From Ophiosphaerella korrae (lineage: Eukaryota > Ascomycota > Dothideomycetes > Pleosporales > Phaeosphaeriaceae), in assembly GCA_028456385.1 (NCBI GenBank), contig JALNQF010000197.1, positions 1 to 64,000 on the forward strand: 64,000 nucleotides of DNA, read 5' to 3'. This document shows, one piece after another, positions 1-11,550 of this stretch. The stretch's first letter is position 1; the number at the start of each line of letters is the position of its first letter. A program made the position numbers and the translations under genes. Below the pieces are notes generated by a model that did not search any database, had not been told where the DNA came from, and worked only from the letters and a program-made list of their open reading frames with translations.

Positions 1-1013
1 AACAGCACCAGACGCAACGACGGTGTTTGTACGCGTAAAGTGGAGAGTCCGTTTTATCTTCCGATTCCCTCCGGCACGGATCCCAACCTTCGGACGAAAG
101 ATTAGCCTAAAACGGCAAGCGAATATCAGAAGAGGCAAAGTGGCTAAGTGGTGCAGGATTCAGCAACCTCAATAACTGCACAACGCAGATGAAAAGTGAA
201 GATGTAAAACGGCCAAGTTTGGGTATAATATGAATATTGTACTCAGTCGTACTTTTGAGCTGTTTGCTCACCAAGTCGCTCATCTGCAATGCGTTGTTGG
301 TCGGCTTTGTAACTGCCTCACCGCCTGCCGCGCAACCTTCTCAGCGTCCTTTTTCAACGCGCGCGTCAACTGCAGCTCGAGTTGAGGCTGCAGTGAGTAC
401 GCCAGAGCTTTTGACCTGCCTTTGGCTAGATTTTTGGCGTTGTTGACGCGCTCGCGATGCTGCAATGGTGTAGTGTAGCTTGCGCTCGGCGTAGTAGCCG
501 CCCCACGCGTTTCGGGCACCAACGCCAGCGTGCAAGGGTGGTGCAGGAAAGGGGAGTAGTGCGCTCGGTGCGCTCCCGCGATACCTAACAGTCCATCTAA
601 CCACATAATTTCAACACCGACCAGTAGGAATTCTTAAGCTTTGGGATTGCTTTTTGGCAGGACGAGAATCGTTTCCCATCCGGATGCGACAGTTTTTCTA
701 TGTGCATGTGGCTGATTGAAGCCTAACGTAGTCTATTGGGCCACGTGTATACTCAGCCCCTCTTCTCACAAGGCTGAATGATATGCAACTATGGTTTCGC
801 GCTCACTTTTCGCTGATCTCAAGTTCGAACACTGGCCATTCTACCAGTGCCGGCCAAACCCTCTTTCACTCGAGTTCACCCATCTCATGACCGGCGACCT
901 GATCCAACTCCTCGTCGTCAGCATCGCTGCTTTTACTGCTGCTAATTATCGCATCGATAAAGCGGCCCTCTAGAGCCAACAGATAATCCTTTGGCTGTAC
1001 CAGTCCATCTCCA
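1..1013. other. Upstream region without a recognised gene
   Basis: I recognise no gene here. A GC-rich block at about 300-600 is open on the minus strand in two frames, but neither translation resembles a family I know and both are basic and low in complexity. The last 400 bases lie directly upstream of the PNP-NACHT-ankyrin gene and presumably hold its promoter; I see no convincing TATA element. Confidence 0.4.
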
Positions 1014-4000
1014 ATGTCGGAACCGTCCATTGGAGATTACACGATTGGTTGGATATGTGCCTTACAAGAAGAATATGATGCTGCGTGTCGAATGCTTGAC
1101 CGCGAATTCGATGGCCCAGAAACGAGTGAGGTAAACGACAACAACACCTACGTATTCGGCTGTATTAGTGGCCACAACGTTATCGTTGGATGCCTCCCAG
1201 ACGGTCGATACGGAACTAGCTCTGCTACCAGCGTCGCCAGAGACATGGTCCGATCGTTTCCCAATTTGAGGTTTGCCTTGATGGTTGGTATTGGGGGAGG
1301 CGCCCCGACGCAAGAGAGAGACATTCGGCTCGGCGACGTTGTAGTCAGCGTGCCAAAGGGCGAATTCGGAGGCGTTATACAATACGATTTCGGGAAACGG
1401 TTGTCAAACGGTCAATTCCAGCGAACCGGTCAGCTGAACGCTCCTCCAGAGTCGCTTCTGGGAGTCATTCCCGAGATACGACGACGTCATAATGATCCTA
1501 AGAAGCCTTACAGAATTGCTGAACACTTGAGACTGATGGACGACATACCCAGCTACCAACGTCCGGCTGAAGATCGATTGTATCGTGCCGGTTACGAACA
1601 TAAGGGTGAAAAGAACTGCGCGAACTGCGAGGTCGATGAATTGGAGGAGCGTCTGCCACGCAGACCCGGTCGAGAAGTCATTGTCCACTATGGCATCATC
1701 GCATCCGCTAACTCGGTCATGAAAAATGCCACGGAAAGGGACCAGTATGCCAATGATCCGGAGCTGAATGTCCTGTGCTTTGAGATGGAAGCTGGTGGTC
1801 TGATGAACAACTTTCCGTGTCTGGTGATTCGAGGAATTTGCGATTATTCAGATTCCCACAAATATAGTGAGTGGCACAACTATGCGGCGCTCGCGGCTGC
1901 GGCATATGCGAGGGAGCTTCTTCATATTCTGAAACCGCGGAAAGTGGCTACGGTACCGTCATGGGCCGGAAAGATGGAAGAACGTAAGTAGGCGCATTTC
2001 CTTCGTCCTGCGGTATTAGATTGCCAAGGAATAGAGGTGGATTTCCTCAAAACAGAGTTTGTGTCTCTCTGCTTGGCGGCAGCTGCATATGCCAAAGGCC
2101 TTCTCTGTCGAATTGCTCCTAATAAGGTGGAGGGCCGAGAGGAGTATTAGTGATGTTCTTAATTCCAGCTGATCTATCGGACAATGAAACTTCATATTAC
2201 TAACGGAATTTAAGTTGGGAACAAAGTGAACGAATTATATGGCAATGTTCAGGAGGCGAAATATACAATTGAAGAATTGGGATTCGAACAGAGGCGTGAA
2301 AAGATCGAACGTTGGCTATCGCCACCGGATCCGTCAAGGAATTACAACAAAGCCCTGCAGCAACGCCAGGAAGGTTCGGGCCTTTGGTTCTTACAATCCG
2401 ATGCCTTTGCGAAATGGAAAGAAAAGCAAAATTCTTTTTTATGGCTTCATGGCATTCCTGGATGCGGCAAGACGATTCTTAGCTCTACTATTATTAAAGA
2501 TCTTGAGAGAATCGTTCCATATCAGCCCCTCCTCTACTTCTACTTCGACTTCGGCGACATACACAAGCAGACTCTGGAGAACATGGTCCGCTCCCTTGTT
2601 AGTCAGCTCTACTATAAGCATGAACAGACCGCACAACAGCTAGACTCTCTCTTTTCGTCTTGCCAGGACGGACATCAACAACCAACTAGCGAATCACTTT
2701 GCAAGGTCCTCTTACACCAAATAGATCAAGTTAAGGAAGTCTGGATTGTTCTAGATGCCCTTGATGAATGCCGTACAAGGAAAGGGCCGCCAAAGGAAGG
2801 ATTGCTCTCGTGGATAAGAGAAGTCCTACGCTCGGAGCAAAGGAACGTCCACCTCCTTGTAACAAGCCGACTAGAACAGGACATCGAATCCGGGATAGTG
2901 GAGTTTGCTTGTAATGACGATATAGTGCCCATTCAGAGCAGTGCTATTACTGATGACATCCGTGCGTATGTCCGGACTAGGGTCAGGGAGGATAATCCTC
3001 TCAAGAGGTGGCGAAACCGACCAGACGTCCAGCAAGAGATTGAGACCCGACTTATGGAGAAAGCAGATGGAATGTAAGGCTAATTTATTATTAATCCCAT
3101 TGTATACAAAAGATGCTAAGCGTTGATAGGTTTCGATGGGCTGCATGCCAACTTGATACGCTAGAATCTTGCCTAGATTATCGTGCTCTCAAAACTGCTC
3201 TTACATTACTTCCAAAGACGTTAGGCGAAACGTATGCTAGGATCTTGGATAGCATCCCCCCCGAACACAAACAGAATGCTACAAGAATTCTTCAGTTCTT
3301 AATGTGCTCCGAGCGGCCGTTAAGGATTGAGGAGGCAGTCGACGCAATAGCAGTAGACACTGATGGGGATCAATACTTCGATCCAAATTATAGAATGCCC
3401 GATCCTCGCGAGATCTCGCGCTATTGTTCAAGTCTAGTGGTTGTAGTGTCGGCGGAGGACCATTCACACGATAAGGACGACAATCCTATGGAGCTCCGGT
3501 TGGCGCATTTCTCGGTCAAGGAATATCTGACGTCAAACCGGCTTCAAGGAGACATTGCGCAAGACTTTCAAGAGGTCGCTGCCAAAGCATCAATTGCAAC
3601 AGTTTGCCTTGCATATTTATTCCATTTAGACCAGAAAATTCGAACAGAAAAGATCAGAGAGACGTTTCCATTGGCGCAGTATTCGGCAAGGTACTGGATG
3701 GACTACGCTGCAACGGCTGAAGGCAAGGATAGAAAATTACAAGGTTTTATTGAGAAGTTTTTCTGCCTCCACAGAAATTCCTATTGGAACTGCTACAGCC
3801 TCTACCGACCAGATCGGCCATGGGAAGATGAACCGGCTGAGACATGGGAGAATCCAGCTCCGGCGTTATACTATGCATCCCTTGGAGGTTTAGTAAACGC
3901 GATCCGACACGTACTAAGTCAGGGGGCCGATGTCAACGCGCAAGGTGGATACTACGGGAACGCGCTGCAGGCAGCATCATTTGGAGGCCACAAGAAGATC

Positions 4001-4750
4001 GTTGAGCTGCTGCTCGCCAAGGGCGCCGATGTCAACGCGCAACGTGGATACTACGTGAACGCGCTGCAGGCAGCATTAGTTCAAGGCCACGAGAAGGTCG
4101 TCGAGCTGCTGCTCGCCAAGGGCGCCGATGTCAACGCGCAAGGTGGAGACTACGCGAACGCGCTGCAGGCAGCATCGTTTGGAGGCCACGAGAAGGTCGT
4201 TGAGCTACTGCTCGCCAAGGGCGCCGATGTCAACGCGCAAAGTGCATACTACGGGAACGCGCTGCAGGCAGCATCGTTTAGAGGCCACGAGAAGGTCGTC
4301 GAGCTACTGCTCGCCAAGGGCGCCGATGTCAACGCGCAAGGTGGAGACTACGCGAACGCGCTGCAGGCAGCATCGTTTAGAGGCCACGAGAAGGTCGTCG
4401 AGCTGCTGCTCGCTAAGGGCGCCGATGTTAACGCGCAAGGTAAAGCCTACGGGAACGCGCTGCAGGCAGCATTAGTTCGAGGCCACGAGAAGGTCGTCGA
4501 GCTGCTGCTCGCCAAGGGCGCTGATGCCTCCAGGAACGCGCTGCAGGTAGCATCGTTTGGAGGCTACGAGAAGGTCGTCGAGCTGCTGCTTGCTAAGGGC
4601 GCTGATGTTAACGCGCAAGGTGGACACTACGGGAACGCGCTGCAGGCAGCATCGTTTGGAAGCCACAAGAAGATCGTTGAGCTGCTGCTCGCCAAGGGCG
4701 CCGTGTCAACGCGCTTATCACCTTCTAAGGCCAGCACATTTATGTCATGA
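1014..4750 (+). CDS. PNP_UDP-NACHT-ankyrin NLR protein
   Basis: A fungal NLR-type receptor of the STAND class, likely cytosolic and involved in non-self or incompatibility signalling (family inference). Inferred exons are 1014-1983, 2215-3073 and 3130-4750, joining in frame to 1149 residues. The first intron ends after TACTAAC...TTTAAG. The second, 56 bp, joins ATG to TTTCGATGG and is matched exactly in the NLR at 50.7 kb. Residues about 8-310 form a nucleoside-phosphorylase-like domain (MVGIGGG; CFEMEAGGLMN). A NACHT domain follows with Walker A GIPGCGKT near residue 405 and Walker B IVLDALDEC near 500. From residue about 876 there are eight ankyrin units. The last unit loses one base, so the C-terminus runs out of register and stops within 17 codons. 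No stop interrupts the model, so it may be functional. Confidence 0.88.
1992..2151 (+). pseudogene. Remnant of a second PNP C-terminal end inside intron 1
   Basis: Past the unspliced stop at 1989-1991 the same frame stays open to a TAG at 2149-2151. It encodes LAAAAYAKGLLCRIAP, which closely parallels LAAAAYARELLHILKP near the end of the PNP domain upstream. This looks like a leftover of a duplicated or exchanged PNP tail now lying within the 231-bp first intron. It could instead be an alternative terminal exon. Confidence 0.55.
3926..4717 (+). repeat. Ankyrin-encoding tandem array, eight units of 99 bp
   Basis: Units begin at 3926, 4025, 4124, 4223, 4322, 4421, 4520, 4601 and (partial) 4700. 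All are 99 bp except the one at 4520, which is 81 bp because six codons (VNAQGG-type) are lost. Units differ by only a few bases, mostly at the residues after DVNAQ. Such near-identity points to recent unequal exchange or conversion. The partial unit at 4700 carries a 1-bp deletion (GCCGTGTC against GCCGATGTC). Confidence 0.9.
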
Positions 4751-5216
4751 TTACGTACTATATTTTATTATTCCCAATTTCATAGAGGGTCGGGGATCAG
4801 CACGAATATATAGCTCGCCAATTTGCCACAGCGAGGCTTCGAGCATACTTCGTACTCTAGATCGAGTAACAAGATGTCCATGTGCAGAAGTACGTGTTAA
4901 ATATTTGCCACTTGAGTCTGGCCAGAGGCAGACGAACGCCTCGCTCACGCTAGTGGGGAGGACGGTCGACCCGCTCTGGACAGGCTCCTGTGAGGTAGCG
5001 AATTCTATAGGTGTTTTCAGAGAGTTGACTGGAGGCATGGCCAAATGTTGAGTGGGGTCGCAAGGCTGCGGGGCTGAGGTCGGCCCGCGGGGTCGTTTTC
5101 CACTAGCCGAAACCAGTTAGTTGGTTCGATCGGAAGTACCAACTAGGGCAGCGGCCTTGCATGAATTCGTGCGCGACAGCAGGCACAAGGCTAATGATAA
5201 CTTCTCAGCATCATAG
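4751..5216. other. Intergenic, nothing recognised
   Basis: Open frames occur on both strands, but none resembles a family I recognise. The segment lies between the NLR stop codon and the left end of a MITE. Confidence 0.4.
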
Positions 5217-5654
5217 TGTCAGATGGGCGGGCTTACGAGCCGGCTCATGAATCGATTCAGATGAAGATTGAGATGGCCATGGCGATCGATCCAGCATCGC
5301 GTGCCCGATACTGATGCGCGATACTAGCTCGCCACTAATTCAACCATAACTCATCAACTCAACTACCGCGCATCCTTGGAGAGCCGCAGTACCAGCCGGA
5401 GAATTGAGATCTGGTTCGGCAATCACATGAATAACGGCTATCGTCAGTATGATGGCTCGTCGCGTCATGAACGAACTGCGTAGAGCCGATACATGAGCAA
5501 AACACGAAACTCGAGATAACGGCTCTCCATCACCGAGCCGCAACTGCGTAGAAACAAGTATATAGATTGGGAGACAGAGCAGCAGATAGCAGACAGAATC
5601 AATTAATCAACTCACAACAATTCCACTATCTACGAGTGACCATCAAATCTGACA
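5217..5654 (+). mobile_element. MITE, long form (TGTCAGAT termini), copy A
   Basis: It begins TGTCAGATG and ends CAAATCTGACA, giving short inverted termini around 438 bp. Internal landmarks shared with other copies are GAGATAACGGCTCTCCATCACC, a GTATATAGATTGG segment and AGTGACCATCAAATCTGACA at the right end. No coding capacity. I see no target duplication at this copy. Confidence 0.82.
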
Positions 5655-6479
5655 CCAAGACGCTTCCTCTAGTCAACAGCTCGGAGGTAACGGCCAATCT
5701 TCCCAACTCGCAATTCTACTATGCGTACGCACAACCAAGCGATGCACATTTCAACCGCTATCAGCACCATCCAACATGCCCAATACCCCAGGACATAGAT
5801 CGCCCAGAAAGCGTCGAACGTCGACTGGTCAAATCCTGCGCCGGAACGCCCGACTTAGAACAGCGAGTTTTGAACACCTCTGTGCAGCAAGACTCAGCCC
5901 AGTTTACGGATTCATTTAGTAATAGTAGGTTCAGCATAATTTATTAACGATTAAGCAACACACACACAAACTGCCACCGCTACAGGCTAGTAGCATCGTT
6001 TGTGCTTGCGACGAATAGAAGGGAAACAAACTAGGCGAGATTGGCTCCCAGACCGTATATGAAGTAGTCGACAAGTATGCGGTCGGCCTGGAGGGGCGGG
6101 ACTAGAGGAAACCTTGTACTCGCACGGATAGGACTTGTCCGAGCCTTCTTTCTGTAGAAACTCCCTTCCCGTCAGCACTAGAAGCTTGCGTACTTCACAT
6201 TGTGCTTTGTATTTGTATTAGCTGTTAATATAACCCTTCTATGCGTTTACAGCGGCCATTCAATTATATTAGAGACGTTTGGCCGGCACTCCGAGTGCCT
6301 GTTTCCTCGATCCGCTCGTCTCGAGCCGTTGCCTTCAACACTTCTAATCGTCGTTAGGAAGTCAACGCATCTCATCAGGATATGCAGTGGACTTTTCCAA
6401 CGAAAACTCGATATGCGAGCCTACACGGGGCTGTGCTACTGTCCTTACTCGATGGCGCGGTTGTCAGTCCATGTTAGCT
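5655..6479. other. Intergenic, nothing recognised
   Basis: Several short open frames on both strands, none recognisable. The left edge is a MITE terminus. Confidence 0.4.
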
Positions 6480-6706
6480 GTTTGCCAGACATCCGCCCGC
6501 GAGATCATTGGGATATCTCTAGCTCGATCCGACGAGGCTGCCCGAATCCAGTCTATTCAGCCACTCTTCTGTGTTTGACGAGTTCCAGAGTAAAGTGGTG
6601 CTCGAGCTTTCTCTGCGACATCGAGGCCGACATTGGCTGGGCCACTGACTATCGAAGGAAGCAGCTGGTGAAACGGTGTGGGAAGATGAGGCGCATGGGG
6701 AGGCAG
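6480..6706 (+). pseudogene. Remnant of a fungal-specific Zn2Cys6-type transcription factor C-terminus
   Basis: Two frames encode ARIQSIQPLFCV followed by CDIEADIGWATDYRRKQLV. These resemble the conserved C-terminal end of fungal Zn(II)2Cys6 regulators, where an IQPL-type segment precedes an IEADxGWATxYR motif. The join needs a frameshift, and neither the DNA-binding cluster nor the middle domain is present. Such regulators often sit in biosynthetic clusters, but no partner is adjacent. The assignment rests on one motif. Confidence 0.45.
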
Positions 6707-6959
6707 TAGGAGCTTGACTTGTTTCCCGCTATTACTACAGACACCTTAATGGAAGCAAAGCAGTGGGAAGCGGCTTGCTCTCGGGTCGCTACAGCTTTCG
6801 AGATGTCTTTCGCTAGCGAGATCGAACTCTCATGTATTATGCACCTTCAAAGCTTACAACGAGGGCTTACTATCCTGCAGCTAGTGCTATCCTATACGGT
6901 GGGTACCCCTACGCAAAGCATTCTGTGGAGATATGCGGAGTTTCCGCCTAATGTGTAGC

Positions 6960-8350
6960 TGCAGCACTGCAAGTTCATGTGGAAACGTAAGCAACCCCGA
7001 AAGTAAACAAGCTTTCGAGATTTAAGAGCCTCTCATTTCCCGAGTAGATCGTATCTCGCTACCTTCCTCTACAATGTGTTACTACACTCAAGTTCACTAC
7101 AAATGCAGCCATTTGAGATATACCGTCCGGGCGTGGTGCACGAAATATCAGGAGACTCAAAAGCGATGCGAGCCGAATGTTGTTGCCGTGTATGCAAGAC
7201 TCTCTTTTTTTTTTGTATAGGGGCTTACTAACTTTACGCCTAGCGAATATCGTCTTAACGAGAATTGCGGTACGCTTCTTCGACCTTTAGGAGTCGTCAC
7301 ACTAACACATGCTGGTTAGGTGATTGCAAAAGATCCGCTACAAGGTGACGAGCAAACGGATAGGCTTTTGTTCAAGGCTTTCTTACAAGAAGAGAATTCC
7401 CCACCTCATTTCTACAGTCATGCTTTCGTTGTTTCGAACGCGCCCGCACACAATGAACATAATACCGTAGGAGAGAAGACGCATATCACCAATACAACAA
7501 GTCTCTAGGCTGCCATCTTCGGCATATCTCACGATTCTCCGATGCCCCGCATTGTGGAGTGCTATGGGAGGCAAAAAAGAGGATCGCGTGGACGGCATTC
7601 AAACTCCTCATAAACGACTATTGTGGAGGACGGCTACCATTGCCTTTGAATTTCTAGCCGAATTGACCAACCGACCTAGACCTTTTCGAGAAAGTGCAAG
7701 GCCTGCTTGACGAGACCAAATCTATTACCAGTAATTGTCTTGCTGAGAAAGTTGCTGATGGGCGTCCCTTCTCCGCACTTGTCGTGCGACAACTTTAGCT
7801 TGTGGTGGGCCTGCAAGGAAAAGTGAGATTTGGTGACTCTCGTTGCCTAAGGGTTGCCCGATAGTCGCCACAGATCCCGAATCTGCTGGTCCAGAACGGC
7901 AAGCTAACCCCCCCGATGAATATTTCTGCTTGAGATGAGGCTGACTAACCAATTACCGGGGTTAAGCAATTTCTGTTCATCTCACCATTTTCGCCTTGTC
8001 CTCAGTAGACTCGACGGCACGCACAAACGGAGCATCGCTCTCTATAGTAATAGCAGCTATATGAGTCACTCAAGCCAGTTTGGTAGGGATGGGGGTGGCA
8101 TGTAGTCTGGTGCCTAAAATCTGAGGCGAATATCTCCTTTCAAAGATTTTAAAACACGCATCAAGCTTGCACCTCATCAGATAGAGATTATCAATTAATA
8201 GCTTCGATTGTTAGGACAAATTATCTGTACCCATCCACCCATCCGCTAGGTATACACACAACCAGATTGCACGCAAAGCTGAAGGTCAAAGGTTAGATAA
8301 ATAGGGTGAGACCGTTTCGCAATCATCACGACTTGCTATTTCGCAGCACT
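6960..8350. other. Gene-poor stretch with a small MITE fragment
   Basis: No convincing gene. At about 7843-7893 a short segment (GTTGCCCGATAG, then a CGCCACAGAT..CGAATCTGCTGG block) matches the interior of the reverse-oriented MITE at 17.65 kb, so it is a relic. The last part is downstream sequence of the DUF7924 gene. Confidence 0.4.
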
Positions 8351-8355
8351 TCTTC

Positions 8356-9771
8356 TCAGTTTTTTTTCTTGGATCCCCCTTGTCCAGTAAATAACGTGTC
8401 TGGGGTGGTGATATCTCGTGGGTCAACAATGGGCGACTGACTACCACGCTCCCTGGGTAAAGACTCTAGCTCGGTGAATGATCTCGAGAGATAATAGTTT
8501 TCCAAGTCTTGCGAAAGTTGGGATTCTTCTAGAAGTAACAGGACTTCAAAGTCGAAATCAGGCGGAAGCTCGTCAATGACAGAGCAGATCCTGTCCAGGT
8601 GCTTCGGCATCCATATATCATAGACGTTCTTGGTGAACTTGTATGCCGACCACTTCTCTTTGCCTTCCAGTTCTGTGAAATTGAAGGTGTGGATGGGGTG
8701 GCGATAAAAGGCAGTATCTTTTCCCTTGATCACCGGGTAATGGCCGTAGATTCTCACCGACCGGTCGTCGTGAGAGATTGAGAAGGCCAGGATTTGGCGG
8801 TGGAGCTCTTCTTGGCGGTTTACGAGGCGGAAAAGCTCAACGATAGCCCTGACGGCGAGAGTCATGCTGTGAGCATTCTGCCGATCTGCGACGTCAAGTG
8901 CCGCAGCACCGCACTTTACTTCGCACGTCAGGAACGGGAAGTACATGTAGAAGGTGGCCATGAAGAAGGATACATCTTCGCCAAGGAAGTCGCCAATAAA
9001 AGGTTGAAGCTTGTTCAGTTGGTCCTGAGTGAAGGTTATTCGTTTGAATCCCACTGAATAGTCGGGTTGCGGACGAGGTTTGGTCACGGGAATAGCATTA
9101 TTCCAGGCTTCATTGACGGATTCGACGAGAAATTCAAGATGGTCAGAACCACAGTCGGCAAGTTCTTCGGCGGAAGGGACTATGAGTCGAGTAATATCTT
9201 GGATAACCTTGGCCTCGTTTCTACTTTGAATCCTCCAGCAGGTCGATTTGAATATATCATCGGAGAAACGCGAAACACGTGGAACGTCCTGGCTTTCTTC
9301 AAGCAAGTTTCGACAGAGGCGTTTGCTCTCCTTGGTAGGGCCTTCTCGGTCCTCATTCATGAAACTGCCCTTGGTCTCTAACAGGGTTCGATAACGCGCG
9401 TCCTTGTATGGTGCACATTTCTCCTCTCGTGGCTTCTGATCGCTGGGTGTGACGGAGCTAGCTGCGGGGGAACCTGATTCCCATGGTTTGCGGCGGAGAG
9501 AAGGCGTCGATTTCCTCCTTGCCAGCAGATGACTCATTGTGTTGTCCGGCTCAAAGTACTTCTCAGGCCAAGTTTGTTGCCTCAGCCAATAATCGATGGG
9601 ATCGAGTGGCGCCTCCCTGCCGCAAACCGACGCTCCTTCTTCACCAGTCTGTGCTTCAACGGCGAAGTCTGCGGGGGATGTCCGTAATTGCTTTCGAAGG
9701 GGGGGATTGTCGTCGGCCGGATGTTCGACTGCACAGGTCCGCTTTCCATGTATGGATTGCGAGGCAGTCAA
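8356..9771 (-). CDS. DUF7924-like protein, probable PD-(D/E)XK-type fold
   Basis: An intact single-exon gene of 471 residues in a fungal orphan family (DUF7924-like). The N-terminus has the family pattern DPIDYWLRQQTWPEKYFEPD followed by LLARRKSTPSLRRK. The middle has QPDYSVGFKR, and the core is FPFLTCEVKCGAAALDVADR, where E-V-K after a strand fits the catalytic half of a PD-(D/E)XK nuclease fold. The C-terminal part contains WSAYKFTKNVYDIWMPKH. Enzymatic activity is inference; the family has no established function that I know of. Length and motif order look complete. The two neighbours on the upstream side are related-looking orphans but are broken. Confidence 0.85.
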   Translation of the reverse strand: MTASQSIHGKRTCAVEHPADDNPPLRKQLRTSPADFAVEAQTGEEGASVCGREAPLDPIDYWLRQQTWPEKYFEPDNTMSHLLARRKSTPSLRRKPWESGSPAASSVTPSDQKPREEKCAPYKDARYRTLLETKGSFMNEDREGPTKESKRLCRNLLEESQDVPRVSRFSDDIFKSTCWRIQSRNEAKVIQDITRLIVPSAEELADCGSDHLEFLVESVNEAWNNAIPVTKPRPQPDYSVGFKRITFTQDQLNKLQPFIGDFLGEDVSFFMATFYMYFPFLTCEVKCGAAALDVADRQNAHSMTLAVRAIVELFRLVNRQEELHRQILAFSISHDDRSVRIYGHYPVIKGKDTAFYRHPIHTFNFTELEGKEKWSAYKFTKNVYDIWMPKHLDRICSVIDELPPDFDFEVLLLLEESQLSQDLENYYLSRSFTELESLPRERGSQSPIVDPRDITTPDTLFTGQGGSKKKN

Positions 9772-10363
9772 CCGGTCCTACAGACTCAGCTTGAGTTGGT
9801 CCGTAGCGGAGCGGGACAAAACTGGCATACTTCTCGGCACGGAGACTTGTTCGCCGGGAGAGAATGTTGGCGCTTGGTGTGCTCGCTAAACTCCGGGTTC
9901 AGACGTGCGCTTCTACGCACAGGTCGCTGCGCTTTTGCTTTGCTGGCACCTTGGGCATGTTTCCCTACCGACAAGTCAGCGGCGGGCATTTGGTTGTGGA
10001 ATCAGCGAAAGGCGCGCCTTTTTGTACAGACGGTTGCCGCCTGTCCTCATGGGCAGCTAGTTTTTCGCCATATCTGGCCATGTCGATTCGTAGTTGCGGG
10101 GGAAGAAGGATATCTTTATGTTAGGTGAAGGATGCGGGAGGTGGAGCTTGGTCGAGTGGGCTGGAAGGCCCAATGTCCTTGGAGAATGCGAAGACCAACA
10201 CCTTTTGGGCATGGCGTGAAAGGGTGCTTGGCAACCACGACTCATTTAGCCTCACCTACCTCCTCTCTGGTAAGGACATTTCGCACTCTGACGAGATTTT
10301 CGCTCAAGTATCCTCATAGTCAGAATCGCCGGCTTCCATCTGTTCCGCCGCTCTCTCCTCATA
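9772..10363. other. GC-rich spacer between orphan genes
   Basis: Overlapping frames are open on both strands, as expected for GC-rich sequence, and none is recognisable. It probably holds the promoter of the DUF7924-like gene. Confidence 0.4.
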
Positions 10364-10991
10364 CTAGACGCATCTTGCTTCATTAGCAGAAGCAATTTCC
10401 TCTGCTTCGTTGAGGAATTTGCAAAGCTGTTGGGTAGAAATAATTAGTTCTTGATCAAGTTCTCCCATCTCTTTGTGCACCAGTTCCTTGTGCGCGAAAT
10501 CGCCCAGGTGCAGCTGCGAGCCAATATAGTTGGTAGCGTTTCCTTGATCGTCGCGAAATACCTTGTCCGCTACCTCTTGAAATACTCGTAGCTTATCTCC
10601 ACGAGTAGTATGGACTATGTGGGTACGCCACGTCGGCAGCGTTGCTTTGCGAGACCCTTCCCCACCGTACTCAATATCTAGGCCAACAACAACGCGTACC
10701 CCCCTTCGATCTAAAAAGGTAGTTATCGGCTAGCCGGTCTACTTTCTTCTTCTCCCGCGAGTATGCAACTTCGATAATAACACCGCGGTAACTTGCATAT
10801 TTGTGCCAAAAGCACGCGTCTGGGTCGAATTTCGTTGTGCCCTGTGGATATTCTACAGTAGACGAACGGGCGGCCGATACCTTCTCCGCGAAGTCGGCTT
10901 CCCTCCCTGATCCAGTGCGTATCGCTTTCAGTTGGTCTCGAATCGCATCTTCCACTCTATCAAGGAACATACCATGTATCTCGGTCGGCAT
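10364..10991 (-). pseudogene. PD-(D/E)XK-like fungal orphan, single frameshift
   Basis: The first part (from the ATG at 10989-10991, with an in-frame TGA just upstream) encodes MPTEIHGMFLDRVEDAIRDQ and later YRGVIIEVAYSREKKKVDRL. After a run of six C (10699-10704 on the plus strand) the homologous frame shifts by one base. It continues as VRVVVGLDIEYG, an HIVHTTRGDKLRVFQ segment and a C-terminal LCKFLNEAEEIASANEARC, ending at a TAG at 10364. The I-x-E-V-A-Y-S strand followed by VVVGLDIEY is the look of restriction-endonuclease-like fungal hypotheticals. One homopolymer base is the only lesion I see, so a sequencing error is possible. Confidence 0.65.
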
Positions 10992-11269
10992 TCAAACGAC
11001 GAGGCGGTGCGTGTTGTCGTTGTAATCATATCTGCTCTAGTCGTCAGCCGCCATGCCCACTGTGTCCGGAGCACACATACCGTATCTTGTCGTTGACGTA
11101 GCCCCCAAGCGACTCGTCTTGCCCAAGCCAACGTTCTATCTCACCGTACTCCCCTCTCTCGAGCTGAAACTCGATCCACGGGTCGCGCTTGATATGCCTT
11201 CTAGCCTGGATCGAGCGCTGGACACGTTGGTTGACTTAGCAACAGCGCTAAGCATCCGTTGTGTGAAGA

Positions 11270-11455
11270 CAAGTTACCTGATTGCGGCTCTCTTGCCAAA
11301 GGGATGCGCTGCAGCTGAGTTGGTGCGTCGCCACAGATTCTGCGTGTTCCTGGAATCTGCCGATTAGCTCGCTTAGCCAGTAGTGTGATACTCGATCGAT
11401 GGCCATCTGAATCTCACGAGCCAGTCGGCTCCACCCGGCGGCGCCACATCTGACA
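11270..11455 (-). mobile_element. MITE fragment (right end CACATCTGACA)
   Basis: Carries the GCGGCTCTCTTGCCAAAGGG and TGCGTCGCCACAGATTC segments found in the reverse-oriented MITEs, then CATCTGAATCTCACGAGCCAG and a terminal CATCTGACA. The other terminus is missing. Confidence 0.6.
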
Positions 11456-11550
11456 GTTGTAAAAACCCCGCTTAGAGCTGCACATGCGCCAACCCCAGCT
11501 TGGCATGGCCATCTCAACCAAGGCACAACCCAACCTATCTCGAATCCTTT

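Noticed and set aside
280..606. Two overlapping minus-strand frames of 87-108 codons
   Set aside because: GC-rich sequence open in several frames; neither translation shows a recognisable domain.
4128..4475. 115-codon plus-strand frame rich in Arg/Ser repeats
   Set aside because: It is a shadow of the ankyrin array in another frame; its periodicity only mirrors the 99-bp units.
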